Source: Chloroflexota bacterium
GTDB taxonomy: Bacteria > Chloroflexota > Anaerolineae > Aggregatilineales > Phototrophicaceae
DNA length: 64,000 nt
Direction of reading: 5' to 3'
NCBI GenBank assembly: GCA_016223085.1
Contig: JACRPS010000021.1
Span: 124,001-188,000 of the forward strand
Below, piece after piece: positions 34,366 to 43,627 of the stretch. The notes below the pieces were generated by a model. That model saw only the letters and a program-made list of their open reading frames with translations. It was not told where the DNA came from and made no database searches. Position 1 is the stretch's first letter. Each line of letters begins with the position of its first letter. Made by a program: the position numbers and the translations under genes.

Positions 34366-35240
34366 GCACAACGGTTTCGCCCTCCCAGTCCGTACCGGCG
34401 CAAACCGCTGCCGCGCCGCTGTCCGGCGTCCGCGTCAGCCGCGCGCTGATCTACGCGGCGCTGGTGATCTTTGCCGCCCTGTTCCTGATTCCGGTGTACA
34501 TGGTGCTGGTCACCAGCTTCAAGAGCATTGACCAGGTGAGCATCTCGACGATGTGGAACCTGCCCACCTCGTTCACGCTGGAGAGCTTCCAGCGCGCGCT
34601 GGAAAAACTGCTGCCCAACCTGATTAACAGTCTGCTGCTGGTTGTCCCGGCAACGGTGCTGTCGGCGGCGCTCGGTTCAATGAACGGCTACGTGCTGTCG
34701 AAGTGGCGCTTTCGCGGCGCGAACATCATCTTCCCGCTGATGCTGTTTGGCATGTTCATCCCCTACCAGGCGATTCTGATTCCGCTGGTCCAGTTCCTGC
34801 AAACCATCGGCCTGTACGGCAGTATTGGCGGGCTGATTCTGGTACATGTAGTCTACGGCCTGCCAATCACAACGCTGATTTTCCGCAACTATTACGCGGA
34901 AGTGCCGGACGAAATGATCGAAGCGGGCGCGATTGACGGCGCGGGGTTCTTTGGCCTGTACTGGTGGGTGGTGCTGCCGATTTCGCTGCCCGGCTTCGTG
35001 GTGGTGATTATCTGGCAGTTCACGCAAATCTGGAACGAGTTCCTGTTCGGCGTGACGATCACCAACACCGCCTCGCAGCCAATCACGGTTGCGCTGCAAA
35101 ACCTGTCCGGCAGCCAGATTGTCGAGTGGAACGTGCAGATGGCGGGCGCGTTTTTAACGGCGCTGCCGACGCTGCTGGTCTATATCCTGCTGGGGCGCTA
35201 CTTCATTCGCGGCCTGCTGGCCGGCAGCGTGAAGGGATAG
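34362..35240 (+). CDS. Sugar ABC transporter permease (MalG-like)
   Basis: 292 residues. TM1 is [29 protein letters not shown] is the typical MalG periplasmic start, and the EAA loop is [20 protein letters not shown]. The final segment [20 protein letters not shown] ends in GLLAGSVKG, the family's usual C-terminus. It overlaps the MalF-like gene by 4 bp. A palindromic repeat (35249-35276) follows immediately and separates it from convergent galK. Confidence 0.94.
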   Translation: MSTTVSPSQSVPAQTAAAPLSGVRVSRALIYAALVIFAALFLIPVYMVLVTSFKSIDQVSISTMWNLPTSFTLESFQRALEKLLPNLINSLLLVVPATVLSAALGSMNGYVLSKWRFRGANIIFPLMLFGMFIPYQAILIPLVQFLQTIGLYGSIGGLILVHVVYGLPITTLIFRNYYAEVPDEMIEAGAIDGAGFFGLYWWVVLPISLPGFVVVIIWQFTQIWNEFLFGVTITNTASQPITVALQNLSGSQIVEWNVQMAGAFLTALPTLLVYILLGRYFIRGLLAGSVKG

Positions 35241-35248
35241 GGAGATGC

Positions 35249-35276
35249 GTAGGGACACGATATATCGTGTCCCTAC
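35249..35276. repeat. Perfect 28-bp palindromic repeat
   Basis: Identical to the copy inside the NB-ARC gene (2117-2144). It lies between the convergent permease and galK ends. Confidence 0.95.
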
Positions 35277-35295
35277 AGAGATCGCACGCCCTGTT

Positions 35296-36435
35296 TTACC
35301 CCACCACTTCCGCGCCGTTGGTGGCTTCGCAGACATAAATCGCGGGTTTGAGGCCGGTCGCCTGCCGGTAGCGTTCGCCGACGATGGTCACAAATTCGCC
35401 AACCACCTCTGCCCGCACCAGCGCCACCGCCGCGCCGCCAAAACCGCCGCCGGTCATGCGCGCGCCGTAGCTGGCCGGGTGCGCCTGTGCCAGTTCCACC
35501 ATTTTGTCCATCTCCGGGCGGGAAATTTCAAAGTCGTCCCGCATACTGGCATGGCTGGCGTCCATCAGCTTACCCAGCGCGACAGCATCGCCTCGGCGCA
35601 TGACTTCGGCGGCTTCCAGCGTGCGGGCGTTCTCGGTAATGACGTGGCGGGCGCGGCGGCGGGTCACCTCGTCCAGACCGGCGGCGCGCGCCTCAAACAT
35701 CTCCATTGTCACGTCGCGCAGCGCGGGCACGCCAAAGTACTGCGCGGCGGCCTCGCACTGGGCGCGGCGCTCGTTATAAGCGGAGTCCACCAGACCGCGC
35801 CGGGTGGCTGTGTCCAGCACCACCACCAGCGTATTGGGCGGCAGCGGCACAAGCTGGCTGTCCAGCGTGCGGCAGTCAATCAGCAGGGCGTGGCCGTCCT
35901 TGCCCGCCGCCGAGATCATCTGATCCATAATGCCACAGTTCATCCCGACCCACTGGTTTTCCGCTTTCTGGCCCAGCTTCGCCATGATCGGCGCGCTCCA
36001 GGGAAAGCCTGAGGTGACGCCAAAGGCGCGGGCGGTCGCCAGTTCCAGCGCCGCCGACGACGACAGCCCCGCGCCAATCGGCACGTCGCCAGCGATCACG
36101 CCATCCCAGCCAGTCAGGACATAGCCGGCGTTTTGCAGCGCCCAGGCCACGCCTTTGACGTATTCCACCCAGCGCGACGGCGTTTTTTCCAGCCGGTCGA
36201 GTTCAAATTCCGCCGCGTCCTTAAACTCAATCGAGTACACGCGCACCACGCGGTCGTTGCGCGGGCGCAGCGCAATCCAGGTGGCGCGGTTGATCGCCAT
36301 CGGCAGTACGAAGCCATCGTTGTAATCGGTGTGCTCGCCGATCAGATTGACGCGGCCCGGCGCGCGCACGACGGCCTGCGGTTTTACACCATAGCGGCGT
36401 TCAAATTCGTCGGTCACTTGCTGGTGTAGCGACAT
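35296..36435 (-). CDS. galK: Galactokinase
   Basis: 379 residues of the GHMP kinase family. The galactokinase signature PGRVNLIGEHTDYNDGFVLP lies at about 27-46, the ATP-binding GAGLSSSAALELATARAFG at about 121, and MTGGGFGGAAVALV near the C-terminus. The Asp in NCGIMDQMISAAG is the usual catalytic base. It phosphorylates galactose at C1 (Leloir pathway). The ATG at 36435 has GAGGAG upstream. It is the last gene of a minus-strand cluster galT - 233-residue unknown - TIR protein - galK, and it converges with the sugar importer. Confidence 0.96.
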   Translation of the reverse strand: MSLHQQVTDEFERRYGVKPQAVVRAPGRVNLIGEHTDYNDGFVLPMAINRATWIALRPRNDRVVRVYSIEFKDAAEFELDRLEKTPSRWVEYVKGVAWALQNAGYVLTGWDGVIAGDVPIGAGLSSSAALELATARAFGVTSGFPWSAPIMAKLGQKAENQWVGMNCGIMDQMISAAGKDGHALLIDCRTLDSQLVPLPPNTLVVVLDTATRRGLVDSAYNERRAQCEAAAQYFGVPALRDVTMEMFEARAAGLDEVTRRRARHVITENARTLEAAEVMRRGDAVALGKLMDASHASMRDDFEISRPEMDKMVELAQAHPASYGARMTGGGFGGAAVALVRAEVVGEFVTIVGERYRQATGLKPAIYVCEATNGAEVVG

Positions 36436-36476
36436 GCAATACTCCTCAGGTGGATAAAATTGATTACGGGCTGCGG

Positions 36477-38498
36477 TCAGGTTACGACAACGCCAACCTT
36501 CTGCCAGGCGGCTGCGACGGCGCGCTTTTCTTCACTATCGGAGCCAAATAAAGTTCCGGCAGTTGAATAGGTTGCGGCGGCCAGGTGTTGAAAATCGCTG
36601 TCCGTTTTGAGCCGAAAAAGCGCCTGATACCAGATGGTCAGTGCGCGGTCCGAACCAATCTGGATCGCCGTTTCGTAAAAGGCTTTATTCGGGATGCCGG
36701 AGTTGATGCGTGTCTCGCGCCCATCTGACGTCGGCGCCAGCTCATCCATATGAGCGACCTGGGGGTCCTTGCCGATCCCAGAATCGTCGTAGGCTGTGCC
36801 CGGCGCTTTGAGCGAAACCCACGGCGATAAATCCGTCGTCCGAGAAACATCATCCCCCCTCGCCCAGGCGACACTGCCGGGCGCCAGAATCCAATCGGCG
36901 GTTTCGGCAGTCTGTCCCAGACGATTTTGTCGGATGACCGAAGCGAACACTTCCCGATAGGACCGAAATATAGCCCCGGCCTGTCCTCTGTTCTCCAGCA
37001 GTACCACATCATACAGATAAGCTGTAGAAGAGAGTTGATAAACAACGTCCGGCAGATATTGAACCGACGGGGAAACGTAGTAACTACCGTTATCCCAGTA
37101 GGCGTTATTGATTTCCTCTTCCAACAGAATTATGGGCGGAACACTGCGCCGGGCGTCAAACCAATGGTTCAGAAACACGACGGCGTAGGTTGCATCCTCA
37201 CAAATGATTTCCAGCGCAGCATCCAGTGTTGATGAGCAATCAGTCACCTGTTCGATCAATTCCACGTCAAATGCCTGTAACACGTGGGAAATCGGTGCAA
37301 TGATGGAATGCCGCGCATTCGCGCCGACAATCACGCCTATGATGGCACCGCGTTCGTCCACAACCAGCCCACCCTGATCGCCGGGTTGACTGATTAAGAG
37401 TGATCGAGCCACACCGTTCAGGTCCAGTATCGTGCCCTCGCCAAGGCCAACGCCTACCGAAACGTTCACGGCCTCGACCTTGCCAGTTACATAAACGTTG
37501 GTCTGGCTGGCAATATGAACCTGCGTGCCCATCGTAGGCATGCTCACACCCTGAAGCGGCTGCATTCCAGACAGAAAGGAAGCCAGTTGAACGTTATCAT
37601 CCAGTTTAACAAGGCCAAGAAGCTGCGCCAGCGGAGAGTTATTCGATACTTCGATAAATTCCCCGATACGCACATCCTCGCTTCTATTCTCTCCAGGCTG
37701 CATGACAACCGTGCCCGGAGGATGAAAGGCAGTAACCAGATACGTCTGCTGGTTCAGGCCGCGTACAAACGGCCCGACGATTCCGATGTCTTCCCCCTCA
37801 ACGGACAGAAGTTTATCGCTGGGCAAAATTGGACGGGCGCGTGTCCTTAGCATAACAGCCGGCGTTGCTGATGGGCTTCGGGTGGGAGCCGTTGTGCCGT
37901 CCGGCGTATCACTGGCCTCTGTTGTGGGTGATGCCTGTACTGCTGGCTCGAATACTCCTGCCGCGTTCAGCGCGACCAGGGTGACAATCACCAGCGCAAC
38001 CGAGCCGATAGCCAGCGACATGTAGTACAGGAGGCGATGCCGTGCCTGTTTTCTGACTGGCTGAAGGGGCGCAGCCGTCTCGCTGAGCAGGGAGCCGGTA
38101 ACATCTTCGCCCCCACCCGCCTGTCGTGGCGCGATTTCCGCCAGCCGGTCAATCAATGCCTCGTCGGGGAGTTTCCCGTCGCGCACGTCAACGTACTGCG
38201 TCAGCACAAACAGCGGCCAGTTTTCGCCGGCCAGCAGCAGCGGAAACAGGGGCTTGCGATAGTGTTCCGCCAGAGCGACCTCGCGCTCGACCCAGCGCGA
38301 TTGTTCTGAATCGGGCGTCATAATGACGATAAAAACGGCACAGTTCTGTATGGCGGCGACGATTTCTTTCCACCAGTTTTCGCCGTATTCGATGCGCTCA
38401 TCAATCCAGACGCGAAAGCCCTGTTGAAGCAGGTGTTCAGCGAGTTGCCGGGCATATGGACGATTCTTTTTGCTGTAGCTGATAAAGACGTGCGACAT
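36477..38498 (-). CDS. TIR domain, membrane helix, degenerate trypsin-like and thermolysin-like domains
   Basis: 673 residues. A TIR domain (1-125: HVFISYSKKNRPYARQLAEH; SRWVEREVALAE with the Trp and putative NADase Glu at 73) is followed by one transmembrane helix (157-180) and a Thr/Ser/Pro linker. A chymotrypsin-like domain (about 225-405) keeps VTAFH (His259), but the serine motif GDSGGP reads GDQGGL (Gln375). A thermolysin (M4)-like region follows (about 445-673): NNAYWDNGSYY, then DVVYQLSSTAYLYD where HExxH should be, QAGAIFRSYREVFAS where GALNEAxSD should be, and RINSGIPNKAFYETA with the catalytic His replaced by Arg. The C-terminal AAAWQKVGVVV is intact. The TIR faces the cytoplasm and the rest lies outside. 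Both proteases appear catalytically dead. Confidence 0.85.
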   Translation of the reverse strand: MSHVFISYSKKNRPYARQLAEHLLQQGFRVWIDERIEYGENWWKEIVAAIQNCAVFIVIMTPDSEQSRWVEREVALAEHYRKPLFPLLLAGENWPLFVLTQYVDVRDGKLPDEALIDRLAEIAPRQAGGGEDVTGSLLSETAAPLQPVRKQARHRLLYYMSLAIGSVALVIVTLVALNAAGVFEPAVQASPTTEASDTPDGTTAPTRSPSATPAVMLRTRARPILPSDKLLSVEGEDIGIVGPFVRGLNQQTYLVTAFHPPGTVVMQPGENRSEDVRIGEFIEVSNNSPLAQLLGLVKLDDNVQLASFLSGMQPLQGVSMPTMGTQVHIASQTNVYVTGKVEAVNVSVGVGLGEGTILDLNGVARSLLISQPGDQGGLVVDERGAIIGVIVGANARHSIIAPISHVLQAFDVELIEQVTDCSSTLDAALEIICEDATYAVVFLNHWFDARRSVPPIILLEEEINNAYWDNGSYYVSPSVQYLPDVVYQLSSTAYLYDVVLLENRGQAGAIFRSYREVFASVIRQNRLGQTAETADWILAPGSVAWARGDDVSRTTDLSPWVSLKAPGTAYDDSGIGKDPQVAHMDELAPTSDGRETRINSGIPNKAFYETAIQIGSDRALTIWYQALFRLKTDSDFQHLAAATYSTAGTLFGSDSEEKRAVAAAWQKVGVVVT

Positions 38499-38542
38499 AT
38501 GACCTCTGCCGGAACAGCCGCCTGCGTCCGTACCCTACTATA

Positions 38543-39244
38543 TCACGTTCTGCCGGGCGTGAGCAGCTTTTGCAGTGCCAGCAGCAGGTCTTTCGGCAGT
38601 GGATGCCGGGCGAGCGAATTCAGCCAGTGCGGATGATCCGGCGGACAGCGCACTAGCACGGCGCTCAGGTGGCGGTACTGGCGCAGGAAATCCGCCGCGT
38701 CGTCATAGCCGTGCCGTATGAAAAACTGCTCCTGCTTGGTGTCCGCCAGGGTTTTCAGGCGTTTCCCGGCGGCAGCCAGGTCGGCGGCAGTGACCGGCAT
38801 TTCGGCGGCGATGAACAGGACATTGACCGCGCCAGCAGGCATCTGCCCGGTTTTGTCACCCAGCGTTTCCGTCAGCCGGGTGATATTACCTTCGCCGGTC
38901 TGCTCTCCTACTGGGCGCAGGCGCGTGACTTCCAGATGAAAGGGCGCGCTACGGAAGGTCACGGCGAAATCCGGCCCGCATGTTTTACCGGCGGCCAGCG
39001 GTTCGTATTGTAGCGTAAACCGTTTATCGCTCAACAGGCAGCGGGCAGTTTCGAGTTCCAGCCGCACGTCTTTTAAGCCATCCTCACCCGGGGCAGTGCG
39101 AATCTTTTTGCGGATTTTTCCCTGATAGGTTTCGGCAAAAGCGCGGAATGCCTTCGATTCACGCACCCACGCTTCAAACTCCGGTCGCAGCGTGGACGCT
39201 GACTGCTCGAAGATGCTGTTGAGCAGATCATCTAGCGAAAGCAT
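38543..39244 (-). CDS. Hypothetical protein, possible nuclease-like fold
   Basis: 233 residues from the ATG at 39244, 8 bp after the galT stop, with the TIR gene 44 bp downstream. The N-terminus is helical (LSLDDLLNSIFEQSASTLRP). The middle has GPDFAVTFRSAPFHLEVTRL, whose PDF and E-x-T spacing recall a PD-(D/E)XK core with Thr in place of Lys; this is weak evidence. The C-terminal half alternates helices and strands (AGAVNVLFIAAEMPVTAADL; LSAVLVRCPPDHPHWLNSLA). I do not recognise a family. Its position between galT and a TIR-domain gene suggests it either belongs with the TIR protein or is a passenger in the gal cluster. Confidence 0.8.
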   Translation of the reverse strand: MLSLDDLLNSIFEQSASTLRPEFEAWVRESKAFRAFAETYQGKIRKKIRTAPGEDGLKDVRLELETARCLLSDKRFTLQYEPLAAGKTCGPDFAVTFRSAPFHLEVTRLRPVGEQTGEGNITRLTETLGDKTGQMPAGAVNVLFIAAEMPVTAADLAAAGKRLKTLADTKQEQFFIRHGYDDAADFLRQYRHLSAVLVRCPPDHPHWLNSLARHPLPKDLLLALQKLLTPGRT

Positions 39245-39251
39245 AGCACCT

Positions 39252-40400
<1,149 letters not shown>

Positions 40401-40484
40401 TCAGAAAGAGACGTTCGGTTTGTCCCGTTATGAGCCGATACCTGCCGCTTGCCCCACGCGCCGGGGCGCTGCCACCCCCTACCG

Positions 40485-40512
40485 TTGACTTGTCCCCCCC
40501 CCGTGTTATAAT
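40485..40512 (+). promoter_or_regulatory. Sigma70-type promoter of the LysM surface-protein gene
   Basis: TTGACT (40485-40490), a 16-bp spacer and TATAAT (40507-40512) lie 56 bp before the ATG at 40569. The rest of the 270-bp divergent gap after galT shows no gene. Confidence 0.8.
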
Positions 40513-40568
40513 CCGCGCCGCTGCACAAGGCCAGCAGCACTGCGTTTAAGAGGCGGAGTATAACCATA

Positions 40569-42242
40569 ATGCGTGTCATCAGGCTTGCGATTCTGGCGTT
40601 TTTATGCCTGATATGGATTACCGGCGCCGTTGGCGCGCAGGACGCCAGCAACCTGCTTACCAATCCGGGTTTTGAAGAGGGCAGCTTTGGCCCCTATACC
40701 CAGCGGCGCGGCGGTGAAAAACCCATTTACCTCCCGAACGGCTGGAATGCGGTGCTGCCGGCAGCGCAACGAGGTGATTACTACGAACGTGCCGACCGTG
40801 TAACCATCAACCCCCACCCGGAAACCGGCTTCCCCAAACCGCTGAAGGGCACACGCGCCCTGTCCGTAGACTGTGGTTTTGTCACCTGCACGGTATCGGT
40901 CTATCAGACTGTCAGCACGGGCATTACGCCGGGCGCCAATGTGCGCGCTGAAGCCTGGGCGCAGGTCAAAGCCTGTAATTTGCCGAAGGATGACCCTGGC
41001 CTGGGCTGCGGCTCCGCAGTGGAGTCCGGCGCCAAGACTCGCATTGGCATTGACCCGAACGGCGGCAGCGATCCGAACGACGCCGATATTGTCTGGTCAG
41101 GTTTTATCAGCCCCCATGAACAGGGCGGGTGGCAGAAGATGACTGTTGATGCTACCGCCACCGGCAATGCCGTTACCCTGTTCCTGTATTCGACACAGCA
41201 GAATTTTTCCGACATTAACATCACTTACTGGGATGAAGCCGCGTTAGCAGGCGGGGGCAGTGGTGGTGCAGCCCCCAGCGCCGCGACTGCCGTACCGACT
41301 GCGCCGCCCCAGGTGGCGTTTGTGGTGCCGCAGGCGCCGCAGGACGACGGTTCGATTGTCCACACCGTTCAGGCGGGGGATACGGTGGACAGCATCGCCT
41401 TTGCCTATGGTGTGACGCGCACCCAGATTCTGGAACTGAACAATCTGGCGTCGGCGCGGTTCATCCAGCCCGGCCAGAAATTAATTGTGAAGACCGCCGA
41501 ACCGCCAGCAACCGGGAATGGCGCGGCGGGCACGGAGCGTAATCCCCCGGCGGATACCCCGCCGGAAACCGCGCCTGACAGCGGCGAAACGTTTGAAGAA
41601 GTGGTGGGCACGCTGGTGCCCGCCGATGTCCAGGCCGCTCCGCCGGAGCAGCAGCCACCGGCACAGGCAGCGCAGCCGACTGAACCGCCCGCGCCCACGC
41701 AGCTACCGCAGCCCGCGCCGGTGACGGAAGTGGCTTCCAGCGCGATTGACCCGGCAGCCACGACCGGCTCGGTGTGTGTGATGCTGTTTGACGATCAGAA
41801 TCAGAACCGGATTCAGGAATCCGGTGAAGCGGCGCTGGCCGGTGGCACGATTAACCTCAGCCAGGCCGGGCAGCCGGTGGAGAGCATCCAGACCGACGGC
41901 GCGCCGGACCCGCACTGCTTTGCCGATCTCTCGATGGGGGATTATGTTGCGGTTGCTTCTGCCCCCAGTGGCTACGGCCTGACCACCGCCAACCAGTTCC
42001 GCGTGCAGCTTAGCCCCGGCGCGACCATCAACGTGGCCTTTGGCGCGGCGCAGGGTGTGCAGCCTGCCGCCCCGCCGCCGGCGGATGCCGGCGGTCTGAC
42101 GCAGGAAACCGCGTCGCAGCCTGCCGCTACGCCTTCGCTGGCCGACCAGTTGATGTCGGTCAGCGGCCTGATTGTGATCGGGCTGGCGGCGCTGGTGCTG
42201 ATCGGCGGCCTGGGCCTCGCCCTGGTGATGCGGCGGCGGTAA
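40569..42242 (+). CDS. LysM surface protein with SdrD-B-like domain and C-terminal anchor
   Basis: 557 residues. A signal peptide (MRVIRLAILAFLCLIWITGA) leads into a carbohydrate-binding-like beta-sandwich (about 25-220: LLTNPGFEEGSFGPY; SVYQTVSTGITPGANVRAEA). A LysM domain (about 262-305: HTVQAGDTVDSIAFAYGVTR) binds peptidoglycan-type glycans. A long Pro/Ala linker and an SdrD-B-like domain (GSVCVMLFDDQNQNRIQESG) follow, and a C-terminal helix ending in VMRRR anchors it in the membrane. There is no LPXTG motif, unlike the protein at 16728. It is probably an envelope structural protein, followed by a related anchored protein at 42317. Confidence 0.88.
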   Translation: MRVIRLAILAFLCLIWITGAVGAQDASNLLTNPGFEEGSFGPYTQRRGGEKPIYLPNGWNAVLPAAQRGDYYERADRVTINPHPETGFPKPLKGTRALSVDCGFVTCTVSVYQTVSTGITPGANVRAEAWAQVKACNLPKDDPGLGCGSAVESGAKTRIGIDPNGGSDPNDADIVWSGFISPHEQGGWQKMTVDATATGNAVTLFLYSTQQNFSDINITYWDEAALAGGGSGGAAPSAATAVPTAPPQVAFVVPQAPQDDGSIVHTVQAGDTVDSIAFAYGVTRTQILELNNLASARFIQPGQKLIVKTAEPPATGNGAAGTERNPPADTPPETAPDSGETFEEVVGTLVPADVQAAPPEQQPPAQAAQPTEPPAPTQLPQPAPVTEVASSAIDPAATTGSVCVMLFDDQNQNRIQESGEAALAGGTINLSQAGQPVESIQTDGAPDPHCFADLSMGDYVAVASAPSGYGLTTANQFRVQLSPGATINVAFGAAQGVQPAAPPPADAGGLTQETASQPAATPSLADQLMSVSGLIVIGLAALVLIGGLGLALVMRRR

Positions 42243-42257
42243 TTCATTGCCATTCCG

Positions 42258-42285
42258 GCAGGGACATGGCGCTGCCATGTCCCTG
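42258..42285. repeat. Palindromic repeat copy (GCAGGGACATGGC type)
   Basis: GCAGGGACATGGC, GC-rich centre GCT and GCCATGTCCCTGC lie between the two anchored surface-protein genes. Confidence 0.92.
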
Positions 42286-42316
42286 CGTCACCCATGATTA
42301 CTCAGGAGTATGGTTG

Positions 42317-43039
42317 ATGATTCGGCGACTGGTGTTCGCCCTGATGGTGTTGGTAAGCCTGTACGGGATGGTCGCCGCGCAGAGCGGCGGCCAGTTGTGT
42401 GTGCGCTCGTTTGAAGACCGCAACGGTAATGGCACGCTCGACCCCGGCGAACCGCTGCTGACGCGCGGCGTTGGCGTCAATTTGCTCGACAGCAGCGGCG
42501 TGACAATTGCCAGCTCGCTGCTGGATACCTCTCCAACTGCCGCGCAGGGGGTGGTCTGCTTCCAGTTTCTGCCGGCGGGGCAGTACAGCGTGGTTATGAC
42601 CAGCGCCGACTACACCGCCACCACGCCGGACACGATCACCACGACCATCAGTGACAGCGGCCTGCCGACGGTAGTTGAATTTGGCGCGCGGCTGGCAGCA
42701 ACGCCCACGTCAGCGGCTTCTCCCACCGGCGCACAGGCGGTGGATACCACCCGCGTTGCTGTTTCCGGCATGGCGGCCCTGCTGGTAGTGGGTTTTATGG
42801 TGTTTCTGGGCATGATCGTATTCTGGTCCGCCTTTGGCCGCCGCGCGCCGGTTGACGCGCGGGTTACGACCGGCTCGATGCGGGCGGTGCGCGACACGGG
42901 AACGGCGCCGCGAGTCAGCGATACCGGCTCGATGCGCCGTGTGACCGATACCGGCGAGGTGCGTTCGCCGCGCGACACCGGCGCGGCCCGCCGCGTGGAG
43001 GATGATGACCCCTTCCACATTCCGGACGATTTGCCGTAA
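42317..43039 (+). CDS. Anchored SdrD-B-like protein with RxxDTG repeats
   Basis: 240 residues from the ATG at 42317 (AGGAG 8 bp upstream). A signal peptide (MIRRLVFALMVLVSLYGMVA) leads into one SdrD-B-like domain (LCVRSFEDRNGNGTLDPGEP). A Thr/Ser linker and a transmembrane helix (about 165-185, MAALLVVGFMVFLGMIVFWS) follow. The cytoplasmic tail has spaced DTG repeats (RAVRDTG, PRVSDTG, RRVTDTG, RSPRDTG). The tail repeats are unusual; they could be phosphorylation or docking sites. It is transcribed after the LysM protein and closed by a strong terminator (43096-43123). Confidence 0.85.
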   Translation: MIRRLVFALMVLVSLYGMVAAQSGGQLCVRSFEDRNGNGTLDPGEPLLTRGVGVNLLDSSGVTIASSLLDTSPTAAQGVVCFQFLPAGQYSVVMTSADYTATTPDTITTTISDSGLPTVVEFGARLAATPTSAASPTGAQAVDTTRVAVSGMAALLVVGFMVFLGMIVFWSAFGRRAPVDARVTTGSMRAVRDTGTAPRVSDTGSMRRVTDTGEVRSPRDTGAARRVEDDDPFHIPDDLP

Positions 43040-43057
43040 GTGCTGCCTGAAACCACC

Positions 43058-43088
43058 TCACCCTCTGCGCACGGTGCGCAGAGGGTGA
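43058..43088. repeat. Perfect 14-bp stem hairpin
   Basis: TCACCCTCTGCGCA and TGCGCAGAGGGTGA flank a 3-nt CGG loop. It lies 20 bp after the DTG-repeat gene and just before the terminator; it may be a REP-like element or an RNA-stabilising stem. Confidence 0.85.
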
Positions 43089-43095
43089 AATCCAT

Positions 43096-43123
43096 GCCGC
43101 CGGTCTTTAGGCGGCTTTTTTTA
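43096..43123 (+). terminator. Intrinsic terminator
   Basis: GCCGCC (43096-43101), an 8-nt loop and GGCGGC (43110-43115) are followed by TTTTTTT. Confidence 0.88.
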
Positions 43124-43155
43124 TTTCCCGATTGTGACATCCCTCACGTCGTTTG

Positions 43156-43169
43156 TGTGATTTTTCACA
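43156..43169. promoter_or_regulatory. 14-bp palindrome, possible operator of the cytochrome operon
   Basis: TGTGATTTTTCACA: half-sites TGTGA and TCACA with a 4-bp spacer, 62 bp before the ArsR-type gene. The half-site is that of CRP/FNR-like and Rex boxes, but the spacer is shorter than in CRP (6). The regulator is unknown. Confidence 0.45.
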
Positions 43170-43231
43170 TTCGCCACTTTTGTTAATTCGTTCGAAAATT
43201 CACATAGATCAATATTCAAACGGATTATTTT

Positions 43232-43591
43232 GTGGATACACAGTTATTTCAGGAAATCGAGATGCTGCACGAGCGCATCTGTCTGGCGCTCGGCGACCCC
43301 AAACGGCTGATGATTCTGTACCTGCTGAGCCAGCATCAGCGCAGCGTCGGCGAACTGGCCCACGAACTGGACACGCCGCAGCCCACTATTTCCCATCATC
43401 TGAAAATCCTGCGCGAGCGCTCGCTCGTTCGCACGCATAAAGACGGAACGACCGTGTATTACGCGCTGGCCGATACGCGGGTGATCCAGGCTGTTGATCT
43501 GCTGCGCGCGGTGCTGCACGACAATCTGGCGGAGCAGGCGCGCCTGGCGGAGTTTCACGCGCTGGACGCTGAGCGCAAAGATTTAGGCTGA
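43232..43591 (+). CDS. ArsR/SmtB-family transcriptional regulator
   Basis: 119 residues, GTG start. The winged HTH carries LALGDPKRLMILYLLSQHQR, HELDTPQPTISHHLKILRER as the recognition helix and VRTHKDGTTVYYALADTRV as the wing. The metal-binding ELCVCDL motif is absent (GELAHELDTP instead); the only Cys is at residue 17. Relatives without the metal box include sulfide/redox sensors of the SqrR/BigR kind, though their two-Cys switch is not visible here. It sits immediately upstream of the cytochrome-rhodanese operon in the same direction and probably regulates it (inference). Confidence 0.9.
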   Translation: MDTQLFQEIEMLHERICLALGDPKRLMILYLLSQHQRSVGELAHELDTPQPTISHHLKILRERSLVRTHKDGTTVYYALADTRVIQAVDLLRAVLHDNLAEQARLAEFHALDAERKDLG

Positions 43592-43627
43592 TTAGTTTAC
43601 TTCGCAGTACAACAGGGGGAACAATTG

